From Nocardia sp. CY41 (GTDB lineage Bacteria; Actinomycetota; Actinomycetes; Mycobacteriales; Mycobacteriaceae), in assembly GCF_009829325.1 (NCBI RefSeq), contig NZ_VUOS01000010.1:124001-188000 (forward strand): a stretch of 64,000 bases of DNA. Reading direction: 5' to 3'. Position numbers and translations under genes: made by a program. The notes below the pieces were generated by a model. It was not told the DNA's origin, searched no databases, and saw nothing but the letters and a program-made list of their open reading frames with translations. This document shows, piece by piece, positions 44,097 to 54,851 of this stretch. How positions within the stretch are numbered: the stretch's first letter is position 1; each line of letters begins with the position of its first letter.

Positions 44097-45271
44097 CCTC
44101 CGCGCGCAAATTGTTCGGAAGCAAGATATTCCTGTCGAACGTGGGCCTGGTGCTCGTGCTGCTGGTCGGCGCCGCGTACCTGATGATCAACGTCATGCGG
44201 GTGAACCCGCTGCGATCCGACTACACCGTCACGGTGAATCTGGACCGTTCCGGCGGTCTGCAGCCCGGCAACGACGTGACGCTGCGCGGCTGGCGCATCG
44301 GCAAGGTGACCTCGATCGAACTGACCGACCGCGGCCAGGCCATCGCCGCCACCGCGCAGATCGAGTCGAAGTACAAGATCCCGGTAGACACCCAGATCGC
44401 GGTGCAGGCGCTGTCCGGCGCGGGTGAGCAGTACATCGACTTCCGGCCGAACGCCGAGCAGGGGCCGTATCTGGCCAATGGCGCGGTGATCAAGTTCGAT
44501 CCGGACAAGATCCACACGCCCACCCCGGTGTGGTCGGTTCTGGACAACTCCAGCGCCCTGATCGCGCAGATCAATCCCGATCACTTCCAGGTCATCCTCA
44601 ACGAACTGGACATCGCGCTCAGCGGTGGCCCGGATCAGTTGCGCGGCCTGGTCAACGGCATCAGCTTGGCGACGGCGGGACTGGATTCGCTGCTGCCGCA
44701 GACCACGAATCTGATCACCAATCTGCGGACCATCGCCAGTACGACATCCAACGCGCAGCCGGATCTGGCCACGCTGACCCGCAACTCCGGAGTGCTGTTC
44801 GAGCAGTTCAACAACGCGAACACGGAACTGCAGCGGGTGCTCGAGCAGGCGCCGGGGCAGCTCACCAGCCTCGGCGCGGTGGTGGACCGCACGGCCGATC
44901 CGATCACCAGCCTGGCGACCAACTTCCAGGCGATCACGAAAGCGGCGCAGCTGCGGCTGCCCGCGCTGCGCGCGCTGTTCCCCTCGCTCGCGCTCGGCGG
45001 CGAAGCGCTCGGAGTTCCGGCGCACGACGGCGAGTTCCACGCGATGATCGATATCTGGCCGCGGCCGTTCTGCACCTACAACACTCCGAAGATCCGCAAC
45101 GAGGTCGTGCAGGACGGCACGATCCCGAAGTGGAACTACTGTGAGAACCCCCCGCCGGGTCAGCAGATCCGCGGCGCCGCCAACGCGCCGCGGCCGGACG
45201 TGCCCAACAACGGCGCGCACATGCCGCCGGGCGTGGATCCGAACGAACGGACCCTGCCTCCGGTGCGGTGA
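44093..45271 (+). CDS. mceF: MceF subunit
   Basis: The 392-residue last MCE chain has a membrane helix at about 13-35 (FLSNVGLVLVLLVGAAYLMI), an MCE domain at about 43-125 (LDRSGGLQPGNDVTLRGWRIG) and helical repeats. The C-terminal 60 residues are rich in Pro and Asn, with two Cys (RPFCTYN, NYCENPPPG). It begins inside mceE (ATGA) and ends the tightly coupled part of the operon; the next gene is 130 bases away. Confidence 0.93.
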   Translation: MTSARKLFGSKIFLSNVGLVLVLLVGAAYLMINVMRVNPLRSDYTVTVNLDRSGGLQPGNDVTLRGWRIGKVTSIELTDRGQAIAATAQIESKYKIPVDTQIAVQALSGAGEQYIDFRPNAEQGPYLANGAVIKFDPDKIHTPTPVWSVLDNSSALIAQINPDHFQVILNELDIALSGGPDQLRGLVNGISLATAGLDSLLPQTTNLITNLRTIASTTSNAQPDLATLTRNSGVLFEQFNNANTELQRVLEQAPGQLTSLGAVVDRTADPITSLATNFQAITKAAQLRLPALRALFPSLALGGEALGVPAHDGEFHAMIDIWPRPFCTYNTPKIRNEVVQDGTIPKWNYCENPPPGQQIRGAANAPRPDVPNNGAHMPPGVDPNERTLPPVR

Positions 45272-45281
45272 TTCGTACCCG

Positions 45282-45349
45282 GCCCGGCGGTCATCCCGTC
45301 GGCCGGGCATACTCGCCGGTGGAACGCGTGAGGCCCGCTGTCGCGGGCC
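45282..45349 (+). promoter_or_regulatory. Two short hairpins between mceF and the Mce-associated gene
   Basis: GCCCGGC (45282-45288) pairs with GCCGGGC (45302-45308), and GGCCCGC (45332-45338) pairs with GCGGGCC (45343-45349). Both stems are 7 bp and lack T-runs. They could lower read-through from mceF into the downstream gene or protect the upstream mRNA end. Confidence 0.4.
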
Positions 45350-45403
45350 GCTCAAGCCAATCGGTGCGCACCGATGCGCGCCGGGAAAGTGCAGGTTTTA
45401 TCG

Positions 45404-46213
45404 ATGTCTACCGACGACGCCGAGACCGACAAGGACGCCGAGACCACGGCCGCCGCCTCCGACAAGGACACCGACGCGGTGACCGCGAAGTCGGGGGACG
45501 CCGCAGGCGCGGCGAAGCCCGAGCTGTCCGAGGCGGAGAAGGCAGACAAGGCAGAGACCGGCGCGAAGCCGGCCGCGAAGAAGGTCGCGCCCAAGGCGGC
45601 GACGCCCGCACCGTCCGGCAAGTCCACCTCGCTTCCGCTGGTGGCCGCGTTCGCGGCCGGTGTGCTCGCGGTCGCGGCGATCACCGCGGTGGTGGTGTTC
45701 TTCTTGCAGGGTTCCGATCGCGGCGACAAGCTCGACGCGATTCGTGACTCGACCGATGCCGCGTGCACATTCGGCAAGGACGTGTCGGTCTACGACTACT
45801 CGAAGAACCTCGACGACTACTTCACCAAGGTGAAGGCCGGATCGACGGGCCAGTTCCTCGAGGAGTTCGACGACGCGACCAAGGCGCTGAAAGACGCCAT
45901 GGTGCAAGCGCAGGTCAAGTCCTGGGTCGATGACGTGCAGTGCGGATACCAGGCCGGTGACAAGACCTCGGCCAAGGTGCTGGTCACCCTCACGCAGTAT
46001 CGGACCAACTTCACCCAGACCAACCCCGAGCGACAGTTCGTGGTGGTGATCGCCCAGCTGCAGAAGTCCGGCGACAAGTGGCTGGTCGAGAAGCTCGATT
46101 CGCCGATGCTGAAGGGCGCGGGCACCGGCCTGCCGGGCGCTCCCGCGCCGGGCGGCGCTCCGGCTCCGCAGCAGGCACCGTCTGGTCAGCCCGCACCGCA
46201 GCCGGGTAACTAG
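45404..46213 (+). CDS. Mce-associated membrane protein
   Basis: From ATG 45404 the 269-residue protein has an Asp/Ala/Lys-rich disordered cytoplasmic segment (1-75), one membrane helix (about 78-102, LVAAFAAGVLAVAAITAVVVFF), a globular outside domain of about 130 residues with two Cys, and a Pro/Gln tail. This is the standard layout of Mas/Mam proteins that stabilise Mce complexes. mce operons often carry two; only one is here. The codons upstream of ATG 45404 are not conserved in character. Confidence 0.88.
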   Translation: MSTDDAETDKDAETTAAASDKDTDAVTAKSGDAAGAAKPELSEAEKADKAETGAKPAAKKVAPKAATPAPSGKSTSLPLVAAFAAGVLAVAAITAVVVFFLQGSDRGDKLDAIRDSTDAACTFGKDVSVYDYSKNLDDYFTKVKAGSTGQFLEEFDDATKALKDAMVQAQVKSWVDDVQCGYQAGDKTSAKVLVTLTQYRTNFTQTNPERQFVVVIAQLQKSGDKWLVEKLDSPMLKGAGTGLPGAPAPGGAPAPQQAPSGQPAPQPGN

Positions 46214-46220
46214 CCGAGCG

Positions 46221-46255
46221 CCTCCGGCGGTGGGCCGAGCCACCACCGCCGGAGG
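46221..46255. terminator. Perfect 13-bp hairpin terminator
   Basis: CCTCCGGCGGTGG (46221-46233) pairs with CCACCGCCGGAGG (46243-46255) around a 9-base loop. It stands eight bases after the Mce-associated gene and 35 bases beyond the end of the convergent RNase H gene, so it can stop transcription from both sides. Confidence 0.85.
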
Positions 46256-46290
46256 TCATTCGGGCAGCCTGCGACGATTCGCCCGGCGAA

Positions 46291-46863
46291 TCAGAACAGC
46301 GTCAAAGTCTGTGGCGCCGACGGCGCGGCCGCCTTCCCCGCGGCCTTGCTCTTCGGCGCTTCCGGCGCCGTCGGCGTTTCCTCCACAGTCACCGCGAGCA
46401 TCTCCACGGTGTTCGCCTCGGCGACAGCCGCGGTGACCGCGGCCTGCCGAGCCGCTTCTCCAGCCAGTGCGTCGGCCTGCTCGTTGAAGTAGTTGCCGAC
46501 ATGTCCGCGTACCCAACGGAAGCGGACCGGGCCCGGCCTGCTCGCGATGGCCCCATCGATCTGCCGGACGAGTTCGACGTTCTTCACCGCGCCGCCGGTG
46601 GACGTGCGCCAGCCGTTGAGCCGCCACCCCGACACCCATTCCGAGGCGCATTTGATCGCGTACAGCGAATCGCTCTCGATGAGCAGCGGTTCGGACCCGG
46701 GGTGGGCGACGATCGCTTCCAGCACCGCGCGCAACTCCGCGACCTGGTTGGTGCCGGATGCGGCTCCCCCGCTGGCCGAGGAGCCCTGATGATTGACCCA
46801 AGCCCAGCCGATGGCGCCGCCGGGATTGCGGAGGCAGGATCCGTCGGTGCTCACGATGATCAT
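46291..46863 (-). CDS. rnhA: Ribonuclease HI with C-terminal extension
   Basis: The 190-residue protein cleaves RNA in RNA-DNA hybrids. Active-site residues are Asp7 (STDGSC), Glu43 (VAELRAV), Asp65 (IESDSLYA) and Asp131 (NEQADALA), with His121. The last 45 residues are Ala/Lys/Glu/Pro-rich and not part of the fold. ATG 46863 lies seven bases after TAGGGT, which includes the TAG stop of the SRPBCC gene. Either a leaderless start or weak use of AGGG is possible. It follows the SRPBCC gene by ten bases. Confidence 0.93.
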   Translation of the reverse strand: MIIVSTDGSCLRNPGGAIGWAWVNHQGSSASGGAASGTNQVAELRAVLEAIVAHPGSEPLLIESDSLYAIKCASEWVSGWRLNGWRTSTGGAVKNVELVRQIDGAIASRPGPVRFRWVRGHVGNYFNEQADALAGEAARQAAVTAAVAEANTVEMLAVTVEETPTAPEAPKSKAAGKAAAPSAPQTLTLF

Positions 46864-46873
46864 GGCTGGCACC

Positions 46874-47344
46874 CTACGCAATCCGACCGACAAGATCGGT
46901 ACCGTGGAATTCCTCTATCTCCCTCCGTAACCGCGACTCGGTCCGCCGCAGCGCCGATCTGACCGCGGCGTCCACCAGTCCTGCGCTCAGGCGCCCGACC
47001 GGTCCGCGAGGCGGACTGTACTCCGCCTCCGAGGTCAGGACCGAGCGTCCGTAACCGAGCGGGTCGAAGCGCAGCCGCAACGTGCCGGAGACGCGCCCGC
47101 GCAGCGTGTACCCGATCACCGCGTTGGGGCGGTATTCGGTGATCTCGCAGGTCGACGTCGGCTGCCAGAGCGCGAGGCGGGTGGTGATGGCGAAGACCGC
47201 GCCGAGTCCGCGGTCCTGTTCGCCCGTCGGGACGAAGTCCTCGATGCCGAACATCCAATCCGGTACGAACAGAGGGTTGTCCGTGTAATGGAAAGCGACC
47301 TCGACGGGCGCTCCGACGTCACTCGCGTACTTGATGTGGCCCAT
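46874..47344 (-). CDS. SRPBCC-fold protein
   Basis: The 156-residue protein has the SRPBCC/polyketide cyclase-like pattern. It begins MGHIKYASDVGAPVEVAFHYTDNP, with strands around STCEITEYRPNAVIGYTLRG and LRLRFDPLGYG, and a long C-terminal helix (RRTESRLRREIEEF). Such proteins bind hydrophobic ligands; no specific ligand can be inferred. GGAGG five bases before ATG 47344 fixes the start. A 14-bp palindrome lies about 90 bases upstream. Confidence 0.85.
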   Translation of the reverse strand: MGHIKYASDVGAPVEVAFHYTDNPLFVPDWMFGIEDFVPTGEQDRGLGAVFAITTRLALWQPTSTCEITEYRPNAVIGYTLRGRVSGTLRLRFDPLGYGRSVLTSEAEYSPPRGPVGRLSAGLVDAAVRSALRRTESRLRREIEEFHGTDLVGRIA

Positions 47345-47430
47345 AGGCCCTCCCTGTCCCACGACTGGCGTTAAAAGTACTACAGCTCTCCTCTTTATTC
47401 GAGGGCTCTGGACGATTTGGTCGACCCAAT

Positions 47431-47444
47431 TCGCAATATTGCGA
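47431..47444. promoter_or_regulatory. 14-bp perfect palindrome upstream of the SRPBCC gene
   Basis: TCGCAATATTGCGA reads the same on both strands. It lies between the lhgO stop (47472) and the SRPBCC start (47344), next to a GGTCGACC palindrome at 47419-47426. The place and symmetry suit a dimeric repressor site. Confidence 0.45.
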
Positions 47445-47471
47445 CCGACCGGTTGCTTGGGAGGCGGGTGT

Positions 47472-48656
47472 TCAGAGCTGGTCGACGATGTGCTCCGCGA
47501 TCGGCATGGCCGAGGTCGCCGCGGGTGACGGCGCGTTGAGCAGATGAACCGAGCGTTCCGTGCGTTCGATCATGAAGTCGTGCACCAACGTGCCGTCCCG
47601 CAAGACCGCCTGCGCGCGAATGCCCGCCTCCCGGGGCAGCAGATCGGCGAGTGTCAGCTCCGGACAGTAGCGGCGGCACTGCGCCAGATATCCGCGCTTG
47701 AACAGCGAGTTGCGCAGTTCGCGCAGGCCGGTGCGCACGTTCGCCTTGGCGACGCGGTGAAACCCGGGGAACCCGAGCACTTCTCGCGCGTCGGTCAGAT
47801 CGACGCTGCCCTTGCGATAGCCCTCCCTGGCCAGTCCGAGCACCGCGTTCGGCCCCACGGTCAGCGATCCGTCGATCATGGGACTCAAATGCACTCCCAG
47901 GAAGGGCAATTCCGGATCGGGGATCGGATAGATCAGTGTGCGCACCAGCCCGTTGCGCTCCGGCGGCAGTTTGTAGTACTCGCCGCGGAAGGGGACGATG
48001 CGGAAGTCGGTGCGCAGTCCGGCTGCCCGCGCCAGCCGATCGGCTTGCAGCCCCGCGCAGACGACCAGGCGGCGAGCCGTCCACGAGCCGGTCGGACCCG
48101 CGGCGGTCACCGCGTCCGTGGTCTCGGTAAGCGTGGCCACCTCGGCGCCGAACACGAATTCGCCACCCGCACCGCGTACTTCGTCGGCGAGCGCTTCGGT
48201 CACCCGAGTGAAGTCGATGATGCCGGTGCCCGGGACGAAGAGGGCGCCGACGCCGGTGACGCGCGGTTCGCGCCGCGTGAGTTCCGCGGCGTCGATCAGT
48301 TCGACGGCCACGCCGTTGGTCATCGAACGTTCGTGCAGTGCGAGCATTCGCTCGTACTCGGCGTCGTCGGTGGCGACCAGCAATTTTCCGCAGACCCGGT
48401 ACGGAATGCCGTGTGCCGCCGCGAAATCCGTGGTCCACCGGGCGCCACGGCGGCACAGCGTGGCTTTCAGACTGTCCGGCGGATAGTAGATGCCCGAGTG
48501 GATGACTCCGCTGTTGTGCCCGGTCTGATGGGCGGCCAGACGCTGGGCTTTCTCCAGCAGCACGAGGCTCGCCCCGGGATGGCGCGCCAGGATTCGGTGC
48601 GCGGTGGCCACGCCGACGATGCCGCCGCCGATGACGCAGAAGTCGTAGGCGCTCAT
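47472..48656 (-). CDS. lhgO: L-2-hydroxyglutarate oxidase (LhgO type)
   Basis: The 394-residue FAD oxidoreductase of the DAO family has the dinucleotide-binding GGGIVG at 10-15, the family stretch HQTGHNSGVIHSGIYYPPDS, and the C-terminal LLNAPSPAATSAMPIA. LhgO oxidises L-2-hydroxyglutarate to 2-oxoglutarate. ATG 48656 follows TACTCT (48669-48664) by seven bases with no ribosome binding site, so translation is probably leaderless. The frame upstream to 48827 overlaps the next gene and is rejected. Confidence 0.92.
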   Translation of the reverse strand: MSAYDFCVIGGGIVGVATAHRILARHPGASLVLLEKAQRLAAHQTGHNSGVIHSGIYYPPDSLKATLCRRGARWTTDFAAAHGIPYRVCGKLLVATDDAEYERMLALHERSMTNGVAVELIDAAELTRREPRVTGVGALFVPGTGIIDFTRVTEALADEVRGAGGEFVFGAEVATLTETTDAVTAAGPTGSWTARRLVVCAGLQADRLARAAGLRTDFRIVPFRGEYYKLPPERNGLVRTLIYPIPDPELPFLGVHLSPMIDGSLTVGPNAVLGLAREGYRKGSVDLTDAREVLGFPGFHRVAKANVRTGLRELRNSLFKRGYLAQCRRYCPELTLADLLPREAGIRAQAVLRDGTLVHDFMIERTERSVHLLNAPSPAATSAMPIAEHIVDQL

Positions 48657-48678
48657 GCCGAGCAGAGTAGGCGGTCGG

Positions 48679-49347
48679 TCACACCGCGGCGGAACTCGTC
48701 TCGTCCTGCGGGGTCGCGGGCGTGTGTTCAATGGTCGCCTGCCCGGTGGGTGCGGGCCTGGACTGGCGATCGAGGCGCAGGTCGCGCTCGCCCAATTCCG
48801 GATCGGAAAGCGCGAGCCGCACTGCACCGTTGCGGGTATCCAGGTCGGTGCGCATCGTGGTCACGCCGGACGTGCCGGGCTTCTCGCGCGCGGGATCGGC
48901 GCGAAGGAAACCGGTCAGCACCGTCAAGGCATTCGTGTCCACGGTGACCGAGACGGTGTCGGCCTCGGTACGCGCGAATTGCGCGCCGACATAGGCCTCG
49001 CCGAGGCGGACGCGGCCGGCGAGTGGCGCGGGCGGAGGCGGCGCGGCGGGCGAATCGACGAGCGGTTCGGCGACTTCCGGCTCGGTGGCGGGGAGCGTGG
49101 AAAAGGCCACGGGCAGAACGTAACTGCTGCTGGTCAGTGCCGGATAGGAGACGTATGCGCGGCCATGGTCCAGCTCATCGGGAGCGGCCGGGACGACCGG
49201 CGCGGCGATCCGAGCATCCGGACGCTGGGTGTCGGCGATCTGCTGGACGATATAGGCGCCGGCCGCGGCGGTCAGGCTCAGACTGGCCGCACCGGCGAGC
49301 ACGATGGCGGCATGCCGCGCGACCTGGGCAGGTCGATGTGCTGTCAC
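48679..49347 (-). CDS. Hypothetical membrane-anchored or secreted protein
   Basis: The 222-residue protein begins with a hydrophobic segment (about 13-36, AAIVLAGAASLSLTAAAGAYI) that could be a signal anchor. A Pro/Ala-rich extracytoplasmic part follows (about 80-110), then a segment with alternating hydrophobic residues (AYVGAQFARTEADTVSVTVD). I do not recognise the family. GTG 49347 has AAGGA nine bases upstream. It ends 22 bases before lhgO, but lhgO has its own -10 box. It contains no Cys. Confidence 0.7.
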   Translation of the reverse strand: MTAHRPAQVARHAAIVLAGAASLSLTAAAGAYIVQQIADTQRPDARIAAPVVPAAPDELDHGRAYVSYPALTSSSYVLPVAFSTLPATEPEVAEPLVDSPAAPPPPAPLAGRVRLGEAYVGAQFARTEADTVSVTVDTNALTVLTGFLRADPAREKPGTSGVTTMRTDLDTRNGAVRLALSDPELGERDLRLDRQSRPAPTGQATIEHTPATPQDETSSAAV

Positions 49348-49711
49348 GATGCGTTCCTTTCCCTGCGACGCCGCTCCCCACAGGCGATCAGCACCGTGGA
49401 AAGCTGTACGCCCGTCCAGATTCCCTGGGCGGCGGCGCGGGATGCGGCATGGATGCGAGCAGGATCACAGCCACATGGCCATCCGGGCAGGTCAGGCCGT
49501 CGAGAAAACGCACGCTACGACGTACATGGCGGCAATGTTTCCGTGGTCACACGGACGGGTAAATATTCGGGTAGCTGGCGAGCGCCATTCTCGACTGCCA
49601 TCTCGAGACACCCGGCCAACGGCGTCCGGCCGTCGACATGAACACGGCGCACCCAAGTGTGGCGCTCGCCCGCTCCCGAATCGTCATCGATCGGGTCGGG
49701 TGTGGGGCGGG
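49348..49711. other. Noncoding stretch upstream of the hypothetical gene at 48679
   Basis: No frame with a ribosome binding site or recognisable product is seen. An AT-rich patch (TAAATATTCGGG, near 49560) may belong to a promoter for the downstream minus-strand gene. No strong hairpin or repeat was found. Confidence 0.5.
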
Positions 49712-50503
49712 TCAGGTGAACTGGCCCGCCGTCCTTCCTTCACCTGTCGGCCCCGCGAAAGCCTGTGCGATAGTGAGCCATTCCGCGGCGTCGTCGCCGT
49801 GCGCGCGGATCGCCAGGTCGTCCGGATGGCGGCGCTGGGTCACCAGCAGGCAGAAGTCGAGTGCCGGGCCGGTCACCCGCTGGTCGGCGTCCTCGGGGCC
49901 CCACGCCCAGATCGTGCGATCCGGCGCGGTCAGTTCCACCCGGAATTCCGCTGCGGGCGGGGTCTTTCCGTGCACGGTGTAGGCGAAATCCCTGGTGCGC
50001 ACGCCGATATGGGCCACGGTGCGCAGCCGTGCCGTGGGAGTGCGGTGCACGCCCAGGGCATCGGCCACATCCTGTCCGTGTGCCCAGGTCTCCATGATGC
50101 GGGCGGTGATCATCGACGCGGCGCTCATCGGCGGACCGAACCACGGCAATTTGACGCCCGGAGGCGTCGCGCGCAGCGCCGCGACGAGTCCCGCGCGTCC
50201 ACGCCGCCAGCGATCGAGCAGCTCGGCGGGCGGTTCGGTGGCGGCTTTCTCGGCGGCCTCGTCGACGAAGGTGAGCGCCCGTGGCCCGGCTTCGGCCAGC
50301 AACTGCTGGAATCGGGCGGCATCCGCGGTGGCGATCGTCGCGATTTCGTCGGTCCAAGCCAGATGGCCGATCTGATGGGCGATGGTCCATCCCGGGGCGG
50401 GGGTGGTGCGCGCCCACTGCGCGGGCGCCAACGGGGCGACGAGTCGTTCCAGGTCCGCGCATTCGTCGGCGAAGTCGCCGAGCAACGCCTCTAGGTCAGC
50501 CAT
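49712..50503 (-). CDS. TIGR03084-like metal-binding protein (DinB/mycothiol-dependent fold)
   Basis: The 263-residue protein has the helical-bundle pattern of mycothiol-dependent maleylpyruvate isomerase-like proteins: APGWTIAHQIGHLAWTDE supplies a His-rich metal site, and ARIMETWAHGQDVADALG another. A C-terminal SCP2/MDMPI_C-like part follows. The whole matches the TIGR03084 type. AGGGG six bases before ATG 50503 marks the start. The substrate is unknown; mycothiol dependence is inferred from the fold. Confidence 0.85.
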   Translation of the reverse strand: MADLEALLGDFADECADLERLVAPLAPAQWARTTPAPGWTIAHQIGHLAWTDEIATIATADAARFQQLLAEAGPRALTFVDEAAEKAATEPPAELLDRWRRGRAGLVAALRATPPGVKLPWFGPPMSAASMITARIMETWAHGQDVADALGVHRTPTARLRTVAHIGVRTRDFAYTVHGKTPPAAEFRVELTAPDRTIWAWGPEDADQRVTGPALDFCLLVTQRRHPDDLAIRAHGDDAAEWLTIAQAFAGPTGEGRTAGQFT

Positions 50504-50614
50504 CAGTTCCCCTGCCGGTTCCGGGCACACCGCTTCGTGTGCCGCCGTGGTCCAGCATCGCAGCGAGCTCAAAAAAAGGCAAGCATGCTTGTTTTATCTT
50601 GCGCCGAGTGCCCG

Positions 50615-51970
50615 CTACCAGCCGAAGACCATCAGGTGGGCGCCTCCCACGACCAGGCCCAGCACCGCGCCGTGCAGATACAGCAGCCAGGCGTCCTGTT
50701 CGACGGACGCGTAGAACATCTCCATGAACTCCCCCGGCGTGAGCCGCCGCAACTTGCGCGCCGCGAAATCATCGATCGTCTTGGCCTGTGCCAGGGTGAA
50801 CTCCTCGTCCTCGACCAGGGTGGGGGCCAGCCCGACCGCGGCCCCCGCCGCGCCCACCGTCAGGTTGTCGAATTGGCGGCGGCCCAGTGCGGCCCGCACC
50901 AGTGAGGTCGTGGGCCCGAGCTGGCGATGGATCTCGTCGGCGATCAAGCGCTCCAGCAACTGCCTGGTCTTGTCCCCGTTCGGGCCCTCGAGCAGCTCCT
51001 TGGACAAGTTCGGCAGCGTGAGCACCTGGTAGGCCAGGATGTGCGCCAGATCGGTGGCCGCCTGCGGCTGCCGTTTCGCCAGCAGCGCCTGCTTCCACAG
51101 ATATTTGTACCGCGGCTGCGGATCGCCCGGCTCGAACACCATCTTCACCGCGATGACGTTCACGATCACACCGATCGCGGCCGAGGCGAGCAGGACGATG
51201 ACCCAGCCCGGAACCCAGCCCAGCACCGGAATGTGCTGGTGCACATGCAGGTACAGGGCCAGCAGCACGCCGAAGGGCGCGCCGAGCAAGCCGATGCGCA
51301 CCATGAAGCGCAGCTCGGGCGCCGCGATGGTGGTGGTGAGGTCCTTGAGGATGGCCGGGTTGTCCTGCAGGTAGCGGATCACGAATCCCTTGATGCCGAT
51401 CAGCTGGTCGACGTTGTCGCCGAGCGAAGCGAACGCGCGGCGCGACAAGGCGGGCAGTTCGCGATCCACCCGCTGGTAGATCAGCTGCTTGGCGGCGCGC
51501 GGCACCGTGCGCCACAGGTCGGGGTTCTCCCGGTACATCAGTTCGTCCACCAGTGGGCGCACCTGCTCGCGCGCGAGGACCGCGATGTAGTCGGCGATGC
51601 CGTCGAGATCGAGTTCGTGGATGAAGTCCTTGGGACTGCCGATCCGCATCAGGGCTTTGTCCACGCAGATGCTGGCCATCTTCTCCGCGCGCGCCGGGAT
51701 GAAGCCCTGGAAGCCGAGGCGGCGCCCGTCGCCGGAGAAGGTCGGCAGCACTTGGACGCGACGCGGGAAATAGGGATAGAGCACGTGCAGGCCGGGAATC
51801 CGGATGCCGCGAAAGATGATCGGCCAGAACAACATCAGCACGCCGGTCCAGTTGGTCAGCCAGCCCGCCAGCGCGCTGAAGATCGGGAATGTGATCAAGT
51901 CGACCACGAACTCGGATTGCCCGGTCAAACCTTCCCAGTCGATGAACACGCCGGCGGCGAGCGACGACAT
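50615..51970 (-). CDS. DUF445 membrane protein
   Basis: The 451-residue protein has hydrophobic segments near the N-terminus (about 22-55, FPIFSALAGWLTNWTGVLMLF), in the middle (about 222-275) and at the C-terminus (about 430-450). The family-typical GIRIPGLHVLYPYFPRR lies close to the first segment, with amphipathic helices between. DUF445/YheB-like proteins have no settled function. GAGGAG eight bases before ATG 51970 is a good ribosome binding site. It is divergent from lon; a 16-bp palindrome lies 23 bases upstream of the start. Confidence 0.88.
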   Translation of the reverse strand: MSSLAAGVFIDWEGLTGQSEFVVDLITFPIFSALAGWLTNWTGVLMLFWPIIFRGIRIPGLHVLYPYFPRRVQVLPTFSGDGRRLGFQGFIPARAEKMASICVDKALMRIGSPKDFIHELDLDGIADYIAVLAREQVRPLVDELMYRENPDLWRTVPRAAKQLIYQRVDRELPALSRRAFASLGDNVDQLIGIKGFVIRYLQDNPAILKDLTTTIAAPELRFMVRIGLLGAPFGVLLALYLHVHQHIPVLGWVPGWVIVLLASAAIGVIVNVIAVKMVFEPGDPQPRYKYLWKQALLAKRQPQAATDLAHILAYQVLTLPNLSKELLEGPNGDKTRQLLERLIADEIHRQLGPTTSLVRAALGRRQFDNLTVGAAGAAVGLAPTLVEDEEFTLAQAKTIDDFAARKLRRLTPGEFMEMFYASVEQDAWLLYLHGAVLGLVVGGAHLMVFGW

Positions 51971-51992
51971 CGATGGGACTCCTCAAGCCGAT

Positions 51993-52008
51993 CCGGCGGT
52001 ACCGCCGG
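51993..52008. promoter_or_regulatory. 16-bp perfect palindrome upstream of the DUF445 gene
   Basis: CCGGCGGTACCGCCGG is a gapless perfect palindrome between divergent DUF445 and lon. It lies 22-38 bases before the DUF445 ATG, where a repressor would block its promoter. It has no T-run, so termination is unlikely. Confidence 0.45.
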
Positions 52009-52101
52009 TATGAGATATCAAGGTCCCCACGTTCTCATTGCCTTGGAGGGGGTGTCAACGCTCGGCGGGTCTTCGCCGTGAGCGAACGGACCGGTTGGGG
52101 T

Positions 52102-52127
52102 GGAACAAAGAGGGGCAGGCCGGGGTT
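52102..52127 (+). promoter_or_regulatory. Putative SigH/SigR-type promoter of lon
   Basis: GGAAC (52102-52106) is followed by exactly 18 bases and GTT (52125-52127), the same pattern and spacing as upstream of trxB. lon is a known SigR target in Streptomyces. The predicted start near 52135 leaves about 30 bases before GTG 52165. The -10 GTT is the first part of the HspR-type inverted repeat. Confidence 0.6.
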
Positions 52128-52145
52128 GAGTAGGCATCGCTCAAC
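52125..52145 (+). promoter_or_regulatory. HAIR-like operator (HspR site) of lon
   Basis: GTTGAGT-N7-GCTCAAC matches the HAIR consensus CTTGAGT-N7-ACTCAAG in the TTGAGT/CTCAA core and the exact 7-base gap. HspR binds such sites to repress heat-shock genes in actinobacteria, lon among them in Streptomyces. The element covers the -10 and predicted start of the ECF-type promoter, 20 bases before the lon start codon. Confidence 0.7.
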
Positions 52146-52164
52146 TTTTGGAAGGGTCGAAGAC

Positions 52165-54555
<2,391 letters not shown>

Positions 54556-54565
54556 CCTGGGCTGC

Positions 54566-54600
54566 AACGGCCGGGCACGGCAACTCCGTGCCCGGCCGTT
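54566..54600 (+). terminator. 15-bp perfect hairpin terminator after lon
   Basis: AACGGCCGGGCACGG (54566-54580) pairs with CCGTGCCCGGCCGTT (54586-54600) around the loop CAACT, 10 bases after the lon stop. Its 3' arm ends in TT, without a longer T-run. Confidence 0.88.
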
Positions 54601-54851
54601 CGCATGCCGGCGAGCAGGCGGACCCACGCTGTCCGGCCGTGGTCGGGCTGAGCAGGCGGTTCGTCCTCCCGGCAGCGGACCATCGTGCGGCTCGTCCCGC
54701 TGAACAGCCACAGCACGTCGCTGCGAGTTCTGGCGTGCGGTCGCCGTCCCGCGCACCCGCTGCGCGATCCGCACAGGTGCAGCCCGGCCGACGCCGATCA
54801 GGCTGGCTCGTTGTGGACCGGGCAGCGCTTCTCCTACCTCTTCGGGTGGCG

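Noticed and set aside
45282..45349. True operon terminator after mceF
   Set aside because: The stems are only 7 bp and have no T-run, and the Mce-associated gene downstream is expected to be part of the same unit.
54601..54851. Possible short gene between lon and the thioesterase gene
   Set aside because: Frames exist on both strands, but none has a start signal or recognisable product. It may be a decayed remnant.
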